Shown: positions 49,909 to 62,627, counted from the stretch's first letter. The stretch is DNA of 64,000 nt from Ectocarpus siliculosus (GCA_000310025.1 FN649728.1:6973197-7037196); one strand, 5' to 3'. Program-made: numbers and translations. The notes: generated by a model not told the origin, from the letters alone.

Positions 49909-50790
49909 CGACGACCGTTTTAAACGGTATCGAGATCTTGGACGGAGTGTTTTTCAAGCATTCCGCCCTTGATGCGCTCGGGTGTTACTCCAGCTGGGAG
50001 GACATGTTCGATCCAAAGAGCATCACCATGTTCGACCCAAAGAGCATCGGGGTGGTTTTGGGCAAGACTAAGGTTGAAGTCGACGGGGGAAGAAATCGTG
50101 GTGGCATCTTTCGATCATGGCAAGTACATCCTGTCGGATGGTAGCATTATGTATCCTAGAAAAGGCAACGTGGATTCTCTCAGTGGCGCACCCTAGACGG
50201 GCACGCAGGCCTCGACAGCACCCGCGCATGCCAAAGTCAAAAAAAGTTAGAGAGAAGGAGGTCAGGCATGCACTTGCTCGCCGCACCTGAGGAGAAATCG
50301 AGTGGGGAACTCCGGCAGGCGCCATTGATGTTTCACGAAGGACGAGGTCATCGAGATTAAGTGCTAAAAAACTTGGAAGAATTGGGTCGTTTAAGGCCTA
50401 CGGAGAACACAATCCTTCGCACGCGAAACGCCTCCATCTTTTCGCGCATGAAGGGGAGAAAGCTTCAAATTACGTTAAGATGGCCACGAAATTGTGCGAA
50501 GGACGGAATTCGCGTTACTTTTGAAGAAGTGGTGCCTGGAAGCAACAGCCTGGGGGTAGACGTGGTGGATGGGACCCACGTCTTTGGTAGAAGCTATATT
50601 TACCGCTTCCGCGGGTGCCACGCCCGATGCTAGAGGAACCGGTGGCGCGACCTGGGGGGTGTACAATACGAAGGCAACACCGGACGAACAGTGTACCGGG
50701 GTACGGGCGCTCGGGGAAGCCATCGGGCAAGCATACGAACGAGCCAAGGAGGGCAAGAACGATGAGGTTCTTCAATATATGAACCACTAA
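49909..50790 (+). pseudogene. Frame-broken coding remnants, unknown protein
   Basis: Coding-like frames follow each other: GVFFKHSALDALGCYSSWED near 49950, then, after a shift at a G-run (about 50086-50090), SFDHGKYILSDGSIMYPRKG near 50107-50165, and finally a piece ending EGKNDEVLQYMNH with TAA at 50790. Intervening stops and shifts rule out a single intact ORF. No family is recognised; the neighbouring CCHC knuckle suggests a retroelement origin. Confidence 0.3.
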
Positions 50791-51401
50791 AGTTAATGGA
50801 AGGTCGAAGCGCCCACTGGTCACGTCCTTGGCGGGACGTGACAAAGAGTGCGAGCCAGGCGCGTGGAAAAAACAGGGAGCAAGTATCCAACGGACTCCAA
50901 CGACAGGCCATTCCGGAACCTAGTAGAGAGTAGAGAAACACACTGATTTTGAGTGGCAGTCGTGGCTTAATTGAGGGAAACGACTTGCCTGGAGACATTG
51001 ATTGAAAGAACGTGCTTTGAACGTCGTTTCTCGTTTGCTTCGTCGATGCGTAGCCCCCGCTTGCCCGGTCGTTCCAGGGCACGTGACAAAACTGTCCTTT
51101 AGGGGCACAATAAGCAGCCCACTCAGTACCGTAGTCGACGACCACACCGGTGACGACGGAGTGCACCCCCCGTGACAATGTTGAGCGAAAAGACACCAAA
51201 ATATTATCCTGCTGCGCGCGTGACCAAGGGATGGGCTTTTAAGCTAACGCCATCGTCAACCTTCGCCTTGTGCCTCCTCGACCGGGTCACCGTCCGCCGG
51301 CGCTTTCTTAGGAGGAAGGGTGGTATTTGACGGCTTAAGAGTAACAATAAAGAATCGCAGGCGAAGGGGGCAACTTTCCGCGTCAAAGCCTTAAAAGCTG
51401 C

Positions 51402-51686
51402 ATGGAACCTGACGTACGTGCATTTTTATCCCCGAGTGGCGTTCTTCCGGAGGACGTGGCGTCCTGGGCAGCACGAATCAGATACATCCACGTTTGGGAC
51501 GACAAAGCTGCCATGAGAGAGGCCTTCCGGAAGACACCTGGTCTCTATTCCCTGGCCGCTTTTTACGTTGCTCAATTGATATGTTTGTGGCATAGCCTGG
51601 CTAAGTGTTTTTTGTCGGCGCTGCTGTACCTCTTGTTGGGCGTTAAAGATCGCAGGAAAAACATAGTTAATTGCTGCGAACCATAG
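51402..51686 (+). other. ORF of 94 codons, possible retroelement remnant
   Basis: ATG 51402 opens MEPDVRAFLSPSGVLPEDVA, a soluble helical N-terminus, followed by a hydrophobic stretch (LICLWHSLAKCFLSALLYLL). It lies 250 bases upstream of the CCHC knuckle ORF. No family assignment. Confidence 0.25.
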
Positions 51687-51937
51687 GCTGCGCTGACTCG
51701 CAAGGCGGATGGGCGTCACGACGCCAGTCCGCTGCTCACGACGGCGGGATCGGTTATGGCGTTTCCAATCGATTTCAAAACAATTTCCCAAAAGTGCAGA
51801 TACATGCATGCGTGTTACGGGCCTTATAGCTGAACCACATCGTGGCAAAACTTTTTTTCTGTGGTTGCTGCTGCTCGCGCCCCCCCCTCCCGTTCCCCCC
51901 CCCCGGACCTGGGGGACTGGGTTCGACCTGTACGTGA

Positions 51938-52144
51938 ACAACACAAAGTCAAGTTAAGCCTCTGCCGGACATGGCAACACAGCACAGGGGGGTGCGGACG
52001 CCGCCCGCTTCACCTGCCGCGGATACCACAATCTGCGGCAACTGCGGCACCGCAGGACACTACGCCGTCGGGTGCGCCATGCCCTCAAACCCAAGGACCT
52101 CGAACTCCGAGGAGGGTACCTCCGGGGTTCATTTGGAGGTATAA
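51938..52144 (+). pseudogene. Retroelement Gag-type CCHC zinc-knuckle ORF
   Basis: The frame contains CGNCGTAGHYAVGC (52034-52075), an exact C-x2-C-x4-H-x4-C knuckle, preceded by Pro/Ala-rich sequence and followed by a Ser/Thr/Pro tail and TAA at 52142. Such knuckles bind nucleic acid and typify the nucleocapsid part of LTR-retroelement Gag, though cellular proteins also have them. No protease, reverse transcriptase or LTR is recognisable nearby, so the element is at best a fragment. Confidence 0.5.
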
Positions 52145-54801
52145 ATATGAACTTCGGCCAAGAAGAACAATCGACGTCGAACACCACACCGATGGCCACA
52201 GCCTCTTCGACTTCCTATCGTCAATGTAGACCGTGAGGGTTTAGGCACGGCATCATGTACGCCACAGGAGGCGTCGCCAAGCAGGCGTGAAGGGCGAAGC
52301 CTAGCGGCGTTCTTGCTCGTCCTCCAGCTGAACCTGTGCCGTCCTCCGTGGAGGAGGTGGTTTCGTGTACGTGACGCCAAGTATCGAGCTCTTTGGGCGG
52401 GAGCGTGCCCCCCGTGGTCCCCGCTGTCCTCCAGTCTGAGTTGGGTGTTGTCCGGTTGCTGTTGCTGAGGCATCACGTCCTAGATGCTTCCGTCGCACCC
52501 TGCGCGGACGCCCCTTTCAAAACCGGAAACGTTGAGAACACCGGGGACGCACGTTGTTCTCAATCTAGGAGTATTTTGTTTTTCCCGCCACTTTTTCTTT
52601 TGAGAAGTGTTTCCTTCTGTTACGCCGTTTTTCCTGTTGCGCTGCGCATGCTGTTTACTCTTGTAAAAAATGTATTCCAGATCACATCATCATCGGTGCC
52701 GACAAACTTCTTTGCGCAACGCCGAATTATGAACATACGGCAAGAAGACCGACAAAACATCCGGCAGCAGCCTCCTTGAGGCCTATTTTGGGTAGCATGC
52801 TGGCCAGAAAAGCACACAAGAAGAGATAACACGCGGTCGAAGAGGGTTTTACCACCCTCGGGGGAGGCGAAACAGGAGCAAGCCTCGCCAAACCGCCCTT
52901 ATCCTGCCCCTTATCCTGCTTCCTGAAAGCTTTCCCGTACAGGTCAACGAGGGTTTCACCCCCCGGCCACGAAGAAACAGGAGAATATAAGCCACGAGAT
53001 GTCCTTGTTGTCCTTTCCTGGCGTGGCCCTCGAGCCAACTGTTCTAGAGGAAAGAACAGAATGCCCAACAACCTCTGTCAACCGTTGACCCTGCCCAAAT
53101 CATCGCTAGCTCCGATCTACATATGGGGGCGATGGCGCTCGTCAACACGCGGGAGAGGAAATATGTGTGCCCGTTGTTACCCGCGTGCTTTCCCTTTCGC
53201 CCACAACAATCGTGAGAAACGCGTGATGTCAACATCGAGTTTGCAATTTTGACCTCTCGGGAGGTGTGCCGCGCGCTCGCGTGCTTATGTTCATGGTAGC
53301 GTGCGGGATCTCGATCAACATTAGGAAACATATGCATACCAATGTTGTAATCTTTCCGACAGCCGGGGAGATACAGCAGTAGATATGCCATGATGGCGCT
53401 GCCCAAGAGAACTGCTAGGAACGCAAGGAATTTTCCCGCGAAATGTGCCGAGGATTCCGATCTTCTGGTGTGGAGAATTGCTGGAGGGTGGGTGTAGCAC
53501 GCACACACCTGCACCTGCCACTTCCCTCCTTCCCACCCACGAATAAGCAAACATCTGGCTGTGTGAGACGCCAAGCTCTGCAAGGTACACATGTACGTGT
53601 GTTGAGAGGGCGTTCTTACCCGCTTGGGCACGCCGGAACCTGCTTAAGGCCAGCAGCCGCCTCCCAAAATTCAGAGGCAAAATCACGATCACGCATGTTG
53701 TCCCGTCGCCCTCCGTCGATGAATCTATCGCCGTTGTTGTCGCAGTCCTGTCTCCCTCGCTCCCCTTTCACCGGGAGAGGGAATAGGCAGAGGCGCCGGT
53801 TGATATCTCGGACCAGGTCTGCTCCTTCGTACCACCCCTTTTTCCTTCGCCGTGAGACAGACCTCTTCTCCTTCGCCCCCCGTCATTTTCGTGGAACAAT
53901 CGCTTCTCTTTGCTTATTCTACCTCCTACGCATACACCAGAAATAATCGTGCGCACCACCCATCTCTACCTTTTCCCCCGCCATTGCCAAACACACAGGA
54001 AAGCAGCACCAGCCCAGCAGCCGCACCAACACCAGAACCAGCGCCAGCACTATCACCAGCATCAGAACCAGCATCAGCACCAGCACCAGAAGAGAGCAAG
54101 AGCGAGAGCAAGAGCAAGAGCAACCAACCGGTGGGGGTCGAAATGCGTGGACTGCCTGATCTGTCGGAAAGACTTTCTTCGACTTCTTTCCCCGCCATCG
54201 AGCGCTCCAACACAAAAATAGCCACTGCTGTAGTCGCATGTTTACCTATACATTGTATACCGCTGCTCCACAATGTTGTGGACTGCTCCTCTCGGGAAGC
54301 ACTACAAAGGCGCACCAACACGAGGAGGGTTCCAAAATACCCAGTACCCACAACACCCGACCCGCTCGTGGAAGCTGTGCCCCAATCCCCTCCAAAGAAA
54401 TAAAAAAAATACAACTCCCCCATGGCCGAGGCAGGGGGGGCTGAACATAACACATGACGGCAGTTCCTTTTTTTATGATCTCGACGTCATCATGTGTCCA
54501 ACTGCGAGGTGATTTTTGAGCAGCCACCCTGTACTGCTGCTGTTGCTTGTTCGTCCTGTCCCCTCCTGGTAGACATATACTTATATGTTTTCTGTTTGCG
54601 TGGGTCAGTATCCGCATCCATCCGCGCCGTTCCTTGTAGTATGTAGTAGTCTAGGTGTGGATCGCTTGGCGGGACTCTTTTTGTAGAGAGATGAATTCGT
54701 TGGGTCACATATTCTGATGGCTCTGGCATTTTTGTGACCACGGACTCGAGCTTTTTTTGTAGATTTTAGGATTAGCAATTGACGCGAGTTTAGTGTGAAG
54801 A

Positions 54802-54836
54802 CAACAACAACAACAACAAACAACAACAACAACAAC
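54802..54836. repeat. (ACA)n repeat
   Basis: An interrupted ACA run, followed by a palindromic TATAGTCTAGACTATA at about 54838-54853. Confidence 0.85.
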
Positions 54837-55375
54837 ATATAGTCTAGACTATAGTCTGTGAACAGTCTATATAAGTAGTCTACGTGAAAGTTGCTGCACA
54901 GACACGCTAAGTCGTTGAGCAGCGCGGGGAATTCTGCAGTGGCGACCTCACTCTTATCTTCCCGTCGACAGCTCTTCTGTGGCAGGGTGCACCACCCCGA
55001 TCTATGTACATAGCTTCCACTGCTTTTCTTCCCCAGTCGCTGACGTCTGGCTTAAGCTACAAGCCACGCCATGGGTGTCGTATCTACCAAGTGGTGGAGA
55101 AAATTATACGGAGGCACTTGCCCCGTTTATATTTCTCTCCAAAGACATGCACCAACCAGCTCGGGAAGAAAGCTTTTGCTGGTTTTCCATTCCCCCCCCG
55201 TCCGCTACGTGCGTTTTGGTGCCTCCTCTGTGTCATCGGCCAGCTTGCAACCAACCGTAGGAGGCGCCTAAAGTGCCGGTGCAACGCCCGAACACGGGGG
55301 GGAGAGAACGCACCCGTTCCAGCCTCCTACTGCCGCTGCTGCTGTGTCAACGAGAGAAGAGAGAGGCGCGACCTG

Positions 55376-58300
55376 ATGGATCCGACTCTTACCGCCAAGC
55401 TTGCGACAACGGCATTCAAGAACAGGAAAGACGGAGATAAATTCTTGACCGCCGTGCTGGAGACCAGCCGAGGCATTGACGTCTCGGTGGACTCCCAAGA
55501 GCTCGCCGGACACGTCGACGAACATTTCGACAGCCACGCGGAGGGGGGGAAGGCCATCGTGGAGGGGTTTAAGAGGGTAAATTGTGTTTGTTCCTGCTGC
55601 TGCTGCTGCTGCTGCTGCTGGCTGCTGGTTGGTTGATGGTTGCTGTTTGTTGTTTCGGATTGTACCCATCCTGTAGGCCAGCCAAGTCGCCACAACATTA
55701 CGTACGAAAGCCAAGTCGCCACAACATTACCTGTAGGCCAGCCAAGCCGCCACAACATCACGTACGAAAACCCTCAACAACCATCGAAAGGCGCGCACCA
55801 CGCCCCCCATTATTCCGGCCCGGTCAGGTACACGGCTGCCGACGCTCGAGGCAGACCGGGAGCGCCCGAGAAACGTTGCACCTACTGTGCTCAAACGCCC
55901 CGCTTACGCCCCATCCGGCCCCACGATGAGCCTTGCTTCAGAAATAAATGTGATAGACTCGGACAGTGAACGCATCAGCAGATGACTGCGACAACACTCA
56001 ATTGTCTAATGGATGCTCTAGCCCCGGAAAACACTCTGATGAAAACTGGCGCTCATTCCGCCACTTCCCTCAATCATTTTCGTTCCGTCCATCCGCCCCA
56101 TCCCGTCAATCCGATCTCACAATCAATTATTTTGTACGCAGGTTTCTGAACACATCTCCGACGACGGGGCGAACGTAGACGACGGCATCCTGGAAGATTC
56201 AGCGGAAGCAATCGTCGGCGCGGTGGAGAGTGTGGCGAACAACGAGATAGTCCAGAATGCCGGGGAGCTGGTCGGGGATGCGGTGGGCGTCGTGCACGAC
56301 GCTCTTCGAGAGGGTGTCAAGACGGGGACGGAGGTCGTCCACGGAGCAGCCCGTGCCATGAACAAAGCAGGAGGGGTTACCTCGCGAGGTATGCCTGACA
56401 TCGAGGGCGTCGAAGAACGTGCCGAGCGTTACGCCGAGTCGATGGAAACCCAAGCCGAAGGGCTTTCTGATTCTGCCGCGGAAGCCTTCGACCGGGCCCG
56501 GGAAAACGCCCCAGACGTCCTCAGAGCTGTCGACCCTGACGGAACGCTGGAAGAAGCGGTCGAAGAAGTGACCGAAGAAGTAGGGGAAGCCGTGATGGAA
56601 GTCTTGGGGGGAGAAATCGCAGAAGAGGCGTTGGAGGCGGCAGTCGGAAGTATTCCCGTCGCGGGCGCCCTAATACCCTCGTACTACCTGATCCACGGGG
56701 GGGTGAAGGCCGCCGCTGGAGCAACCAGCCTGGCTGCGGCAGGCACGATGGCTTTGGTTGGAGGGGTGTACGGCCTCGCCGCCGCGCCGTTCGACGGCGG
56801 GGCATCCTGGGGCAAGGTCGCGAACGCTTCGAGGGGGGCCTCTGTTTGGGGCGCGAGCATGGGCGCAGAGGGCGGGCTGATTTCCGCCAAGGGCGCGATG
56901 GGATTCGCGGACCAGGTACCTATATACAACGTATGCCCCCCCCCCCCTCCGCACAAGAGTATTTCGTGCCGATGTCGTGTCCCCTACCGGTCGCTTTTTC
57001 TTCTTTTCGGAAGCCGGCAGTGACACGTTTGGGACGGGATGGCTCAAAAATACGCATTATTTGCCGGACTGCTTTTTGTTCGTATAAAACCAGGTTGCTC
57101 CGGGCGCCACCGTCCCGGTCAAGGTTGCGTGCAAGATGGGCGCGAATTATATCAATCAGATGCGAAACTCGAGGTGATTGTTCTCATTCAGTTGCGCGAA
57201 CGATTTGCTTTCTCTTGCGTGTGAGTGAGGTACAATATCCTTCTTGCATCTAGTTATGCAGACTACGTAGTGGTGCAGCGGGAGTCAAGTACCACTTGCT
57301 CTTCAGGCCAGAAACCCACAAAGATGATGACAGTGCTCATCGAAAGGTCAGAGGCAGAATGCTCGCTCTCCTTGAAAGCAGCACTTTGGTGGTACGGCGC
57401 GCGCGCCTTCACTTTTGTGGGTGCGGCCGACCTATTATCATCCCGAAAACTGCCGTCGTGCACCCAAATGCCCGCACTAGTGCGCGCTCGACTCTCTCCT
57501 CCGTCATGCCGAGCTCTACCAACCTGTCCCCTCCCCCCCGGGACCGCCGCCAACACCGCTGCCGTGCGCTCTGTCACCACCATTGTTGTGATGCAGCCGG
57601 GGGGTTAACACACAAGGGGAAGATGATTTCGAGGTGAGAGCCAGGGAGCACGGGCGTCAAGCGGGCGACGCTGGCCGAAACATTTTGCGGAGTTCATGAA
57701 AGGGCAGCGTTTGCTTTGGGAGCAGATAGATAGATGACCGTGCTCGACCCCCTCCCGCCCGAAGTGACAGACGAACGATGCAAGCATGCATGCACACCGA
57801 CAACCACCCCACCACGTACAGCAGTACTTGGGAAGAACTGGAGTCTCGCAGTGCGCCCACGGTGTTTCCGTCGTGTCTTCCTCATCGGAACCCCCATCAT
57901 CATTCTCTGCTTGGGATGTACGGGCCGACTTCTCCCGCAAAATACTGGCACAGATGTTCCACCCGATTCGCAGCCAGTCAGAGCGTGTCCCTGCCCCGTG
58001 ATACATCAAGGTAGTACATCCACCACCCTCTCGAAATCCGACCAGAGGACACAAGGCTCAGCAGCAAGCCAGAAGATTCACGGGTAAGAAGTACTTAGAG
58101 GTGCTGCCCCACCGTCGGCGCCGCTTGTCCACCTCAACACCGACTAATTGATCCTCCCTCTTTCTCTCTCTCTCTCTCCTTCTCTCTCTCTCTCCCTCCC
58201 TCTCTCTCTCTCTCTCCCTCTTCTCGGAAGGGCGTGGTCACGGAGGAGATGGTGCAGACTGAGAAATCGTACGAGATCTTCTCTGCGGATGGGACGCGGC

Positions 58301-59302
58301 TCGTGCGAGCCAGCAACACCAAGTCCAGCCGCTGCAACAAGGTAGATACGACTCTGGGTCCCGCTTTCCGCTTGTCGGCAGATGCACGGCACAAATCCCG
58401 CCGGCCGGCCACCGAATATTTGCCCCAACGAGGTGGTAATCTTCTTCTGATCGGGATGGAAAATAATTATTAATAATAGAGATAGCCATTGGTTCCTCCC
58501 TACTCCCGACGATGCATGATACTCGTTCCTACCTAGTAGACCCACTCTTGGGAAACGTCCGCGGGGAAGAGAGTTCTCTAGTCTCTCGCGTCGTGGTGCT
58601 CGCCAGAACGAGGGCTGGCTGCATCTCTTCTGACAAGCCGTTTCTTGCGCCGTGTACACCCATCTGCTCTCTCGTGTTCAGTTTTTTGGCTACGCCTGGG
58701 GGGGCTACGCGCTCATGTTTGAAAGCCCATGCCCATCCCAGCCGTCGGCGGCGGAGACTCAAGAAGATCAAGAAGAGGACGAAGGGCAAGAAGAAGAGCA
58801 AGAAGTGCAACGAGAACAACATCAATACGAAGAGCAACAAGATCGACAAGAAGATCGACAAGGCCCATCCGCATCCCCGTCGTCGTCGGCGGCGGCGGAG
58901 AAGACTCAAGAAGAACACAAAGAACGAGAAGAACGTTCCTCGTCCTTCTACTTCTCCGGTTCCCCGGGCGCCTACCGCCTGCACAGCGACATGCACGGCG
59001 GCAACACGCTGTTCTTCCTGGGGAAGTGCTACCCGGCGGAGTGGGTGGTCTGGGACGTCGGCGGGAAGACGGACGGGGCGTGGGAGAGGCTGGAGCTGAG
59101 GTGGCAGGAGGGCGGGAAGAAGTTCACGATCTCGGGGCACGGGGGCCAGCACGTGAGGTGGAAGGATGCCGACGGGTTCTTCCGAGGCACGCGGAGTGAG
59201 AGCAAGGCCACCGAGTTCGTCTTGAAGGAGAAGATCAGCAGCGCCACCGGTAATGATGCCAGCACGAACGGAACCAGCAGCAGCGGCAGCAGCAGCAGCT
59301 GA
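55376..59302 (+). CDS. Unknown 608-residue protein, 6 exons
   Basis: I do not recognise this family. Exons: 55376-55576, 56142-56915, 57094-57173, 57307-57346, 58231-58341, 58682-59302; all GT-AG with agreeing phases. Residues 1-67 are a small helical region. Residues 68-235 are acidic, Ala/Glu-rich and probably helical. About 236-285 form a Gly/Ala-rich hydrophobic stretch (SIPVAGALIPSYYLIHGG and onward) that could enter a membrane. About 425-480 are a Gln/Glu-rich linker, and 489-590 a compact Trp/aromatic-rich domain containing CYPAEWVVWDVGGKTDGAWE and ISGHGGQHVRWKDADGFFRG, then a Ser tail. The frame is open upstream of ATG 55376, so an earlier start is possible. The 40-base fourth exon rests only on splice sites and phase. 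Intron 1 contains a CTG repeat and a short tandem repeat. Confidence 0.75.
55675..55772. repeat. Short tandem repeat in intron 1 of the unknown gene
   Basis: Three copies of AGCCAAGTCGCCACAACATT (one with C for T), alternately flanked by CCTGTAGGCC and GTACGAAA. Confidence 0.8.
58157..58220. repeat. CT-rich microsatellite at an acceptor site
   Basis: Interrupted (CT)n of about 60 bases directly upstream of the acceptor CTCGGAAG of exon 5 (58231). It also serves as that exon's polypyrimidine tract. Confidence 0.85.
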
Positions 59303-59923
59303 ACGCTCGATCCCCGCGAGCGTGTTTTGTCGCGTGGCCCTTGATATTATTCAAGTTTGTTTTGTTTTCGGCCCCCGGCGATCGATCGATGTACGTGACC
59401 TGGATCACTGGGCATGTGGCATTTATTTCCTTGAATGTATTTGTTGTTGTTTTTTCGCAGATTGCACTGGTACCCCCGGAGTTGGTGGTGTTGATATTCT
59501 CAATCTTTTTTTTTTTTTTATCATTTTTGCCTCGCATAGCGTGCAAAGGGGAGCGGAGGGCTCCAGAGTATTTGCCTTGATCTTTGTTTGATGTTACTAT
59601 ATCGCTCTGCTAACCCTTCAGGTCCATTTTTTTCAGTGTACCTTGTTTCTCATGTCGCGGCCGAGATTAAGCTGAGTTTCTTCGCCATTTTTCCTCCTTG
59701 TTTTTCGTAAACTTTTGAGTTCTTTTTCGTAACAGAATTTTCCAAGTATATGCGGGCACGTTCTGTAGGACTGACGAGCCAGCCTTCAGGGTTGGGATTG
59801 CCGAGTGCTGGCCGCATCCTCAACGCTCACCGGTCCTTTCGTTCTGCCGCGGAAATGGTTAGATAGAGCCGCGTCCATTACTCCTCCTCAAGACCGCACA
59901 CTCGAGCGCGGTCGGTCATCGGT

Positions 59924-60235
59924 ATGTTGACACACGTGACGCGGGAGGACGCGCTACAAACAAACCGCGTTGTCGCCACTCACTACCAGAACCTGGCTGT
60001 TGTAGGTAAGGATTGCATCCAGCCTAAAAATGTTGGAGACGTGTGTATGCTGTGGCTGAAGATAGCGGCGCACGCTAAGCTCGTGAAAAATGCGCGCTCG
60101 TCGACAAGGTTCGTGAAGCCTCTCCTCTTGTTGGAGAGAGAAACAAGAATCGACAAAACGAACCCGTCAATATACACATTGATTGGAGTCCCGGGCTTTG
60201 ACGTGGAGGTGAGGTGCATCACCACGACTATTTAA
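59924..60235 (+). other. ORF of 103 codons, unknown
   Basis: ATG 59924 opens a single frame to a TAA. It has balanced composition (DVCMLWLKIAAHAKLVKN, then TNPSIYTLIGVPGFDVEV), unlike low-complexity shadows. It could be a small gene or a fragment of a decayed one; the open frame at 60663-60902 might belong to the same ancestor. Confidence 0.3.
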
Positions 60236-61197
60236 AGTATTAGTACGTGTGACGCCACCATCTTGATCGTTTTTTTTCGACACTCGAAAGCCTTTTTTGA
60301 AGTGTTTTCTTTCCCCACACCTAACTAAAACTATCAGCAAGGATAAGGGTGGATGTGGTAACTAAGGCGACGACGGAGAAAAATGGGCATGTTGAGGGGA
60401 ATACGCTCGCTCCAGATTTTGGTTCCTTCACTACAGTAGCGTTTTGTCGGCAACAAAAGAGCGGTGAAACGTAGGGAAAACACCAAAAGCCTTTCTCTTC
60501 CCAAACTTGTCTGGCCCCGACGAGGGTTACTCATCGTTCCATGCACCTTTCTTTGTTATCCTGTTAGCGCAACGCGCTGAAAGCACAAGCTGCCAGTACG
60601 CTGCACCACTAGGATCAACCACAGACATGCATAGATTGGACCACAACCAGCGCGAGTAGTCCGTGCAGCCTGTTGAGCACCAAATTTGGAGTAACGTTGT
60701 ACTGAACGTGCCCGCCAACAGAGGCCAGAGTAAACAAACCTTGCTCATGGGTGACGACACGAAGCCAATCGACACTCAATACTGTGTAGCAGGTAGCACT
60801 ATCATACGGAGGAACCAGAACGTACACACGCGTCTAGTCCCGTCAAAAGCCGCGGTTCGGAGTCTGTCTCTGCTCAAGGCCTTTCCGAACACCCTTCAAT
60901 GACCTTCTTCGCTCATCAACGACCAACGAAAAAAACGACCAAAATCACTAAAAAGAGTTTTGCAAAAACAAAACGAACAACCAACCAACAAAAACAACGA
61001 AAACATGCGTATGTATCATCGTGCGCAATGCGAAGAGGCGGCCCCGCAAACGTGGCGACCCCTCCACTACATACACCCCCGTTTGGCCCCCCGACGATTG
61101 ATTCTGTTTTGCCTCTCGCACAGCAAGCGAGGGGGCCCCGCACAATCCCAAGCGGTCCGTGGCCCACCTGCACTTCATTGTTGCCATCCTTTGTTGA

Positions 61198-61200
<3 letters not shown>

Positions 61201-61238
<38 letters not shown>
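61201..61238. repeat. (CTG)n trinucleotide repeat
   Basis: About twelve perfect units. It produces poly-Ala on the minus strand and poly-Leu/Cys on the plus strand. Confidence 0.95.
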
Positions 61239-62627
61239 GTACTGCCGGTGCCTCAGCCTACGGGAGGCACAGTGCGGCACCGCTCGTACGGCAAGAAATT
61301 GTCTTTCTAAACGCCTTCGGTGCGCCTCGAAACCCAAGGCAAGTCGCACGAAAAAAAACGCGAAGAAAAAAAAAAAAAAGGAAAAGGAAAGAAGGAACGA
61401 AGGAAGGTTTCGAAACCAATGCCTACGACCGAACCAATCGCACAAGACAAGCGTAACCGACGTGCCGGGCAACAAAAAAATAGTGCTCCCCAGTAACGGG
61501 TGCGGCATTTCCCGCTCGTCCTGCAACGTCAAGTTGGCAAGCGGAATGCCTGCCACCAACCACAGCTCACAGCGCGCGGCCCCTTCACGATCACTGCACA
61601 ACGTCCGGTTCGCTGCCACTGGCCGTCGTCTCCGTCGTCTCTGGGCACACAAAACGGTTGCCCACGCAGTCGGTGTTTTGGTCTTGTTTATGTTCATTCT
61701 CGCGCGCTCTTCCTCGGACTGTTCCTTGCGTGTACATATCACCACATACAGTGGAGGAGGACACATTGTTCTGCAGTGCTGGATGCTCAGTACATGCCTC
61801 CCCCGCCCCCGCCCCCCCAACCCCCCGCAACCCCCGACTAGCTTTAGGATGTGAAATACTCTGCTTCTATTTAGCACCACCCGCTACATCCTCCCCTCTA
61901 CCTCCTATCTCCACACCGGCCAGCAAACCTACATACCCTGAGGAGATATCACAAAGAGAGTCGCATCTGGATAATGGCTATTCGTTTGCCGGCAACAGAA
62001 AGAGGGCCATCAACTTCCTGAGGCCTGAGCCCAACCCCCCTCCCCAAGACCTGAGTCTACCCCCTATCCCACGACTTCCTTATTTCGTCCCCCTCACTAG
62101 CGCGCACGGATGTTGAAAGTGCCCCAACAGACAGCGGCACGCCAAGCCAACGCCAAGAAACCAAACCAACAAACCCAGCGCAAAAAAAAAAAAAAACGCC
62201 ACCTTCTCCTACTTCAAATGCCCAAAACTGTGGTACAACGAAATCACACGAAAACCCTCCTACTCTGGTCCCTCGTTCCCAACCTCGGGGACCCCCCTCT
62301 TCCGAACTGAAAAAATAACGGGACTGAAAGGACCCCGACAAGGAAAGGGGGTGACGCTATCAATCCCCTTCCTCCCTCCCTCCCCCGCATGCAAGCAAAA
62401 AATGGCACGACTAGAAAAAACTGGACCGGCACGCTACTATAATAGAACAAGTGCAACAACTGCTACATGTACCAAGGGGAGGTGGGGGGGCAACAAATGG
62501 ACAACAAGGAAAGTTAACAAACCCTAACCAACGACCAACCAACCAAACCTATCTACGGAGTTCCCCCACCCATATCCCTAAAACACCTTTCGGTTTAAAC
62601 GAGCGACAGCCGTCATCGCAGCAACCC

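Larger units (their letters stand above)
44310..55375. other. Intergenic region with broken ORFs
   Basis: No intact gene is visible over 11 kb. The left part (to about 47000) has simple repeats, a short hairpin and two weak minus-strand exons. From about 47100 to 52200 the plus strand holds coding-like but frame-broken pieces, listed separately. From 52200 to 55375 I see only short shadows, a CAGCAC-rich repeat (about 54005-54085) and an ACA repeat. Confidence 0.5.
59303..62627. other. Intergenic region, no convincing gene
   Basis: Lower GC than the flanking exons, with T-runs after the 608-residue gene that may be its 3' UTR. A CTG repeat lies at 61201-61238. Two modest plus-strand ORFs (59924-60235, and 60663-60902 without ATG) look more protein-like than chance but have no family match. 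The rest shows nothing. Confidence 0.5.

Noticed and set aside
53044-53631. 195-codon minus-strand ORF with one hydrophobic segment
   Set aside because: A single possible transmembrane stretch without splice partners or family resemblance is not enough to call a gene.
54005-54130. Pro/Ala/Glu- or His/Gln-rich coding exon
   Set aside because: The sequence is a degenerate CAGCAC/AGCAAG simple repeat, open in several frames on both strands.
60948-61880. 310-codon minus-strand ORF
   Set aside because: It runs through the CTG repeat (poly-Ala) and an A-run (poly-Phe), has no domain or splice context, and its composition follows the DNA bias.
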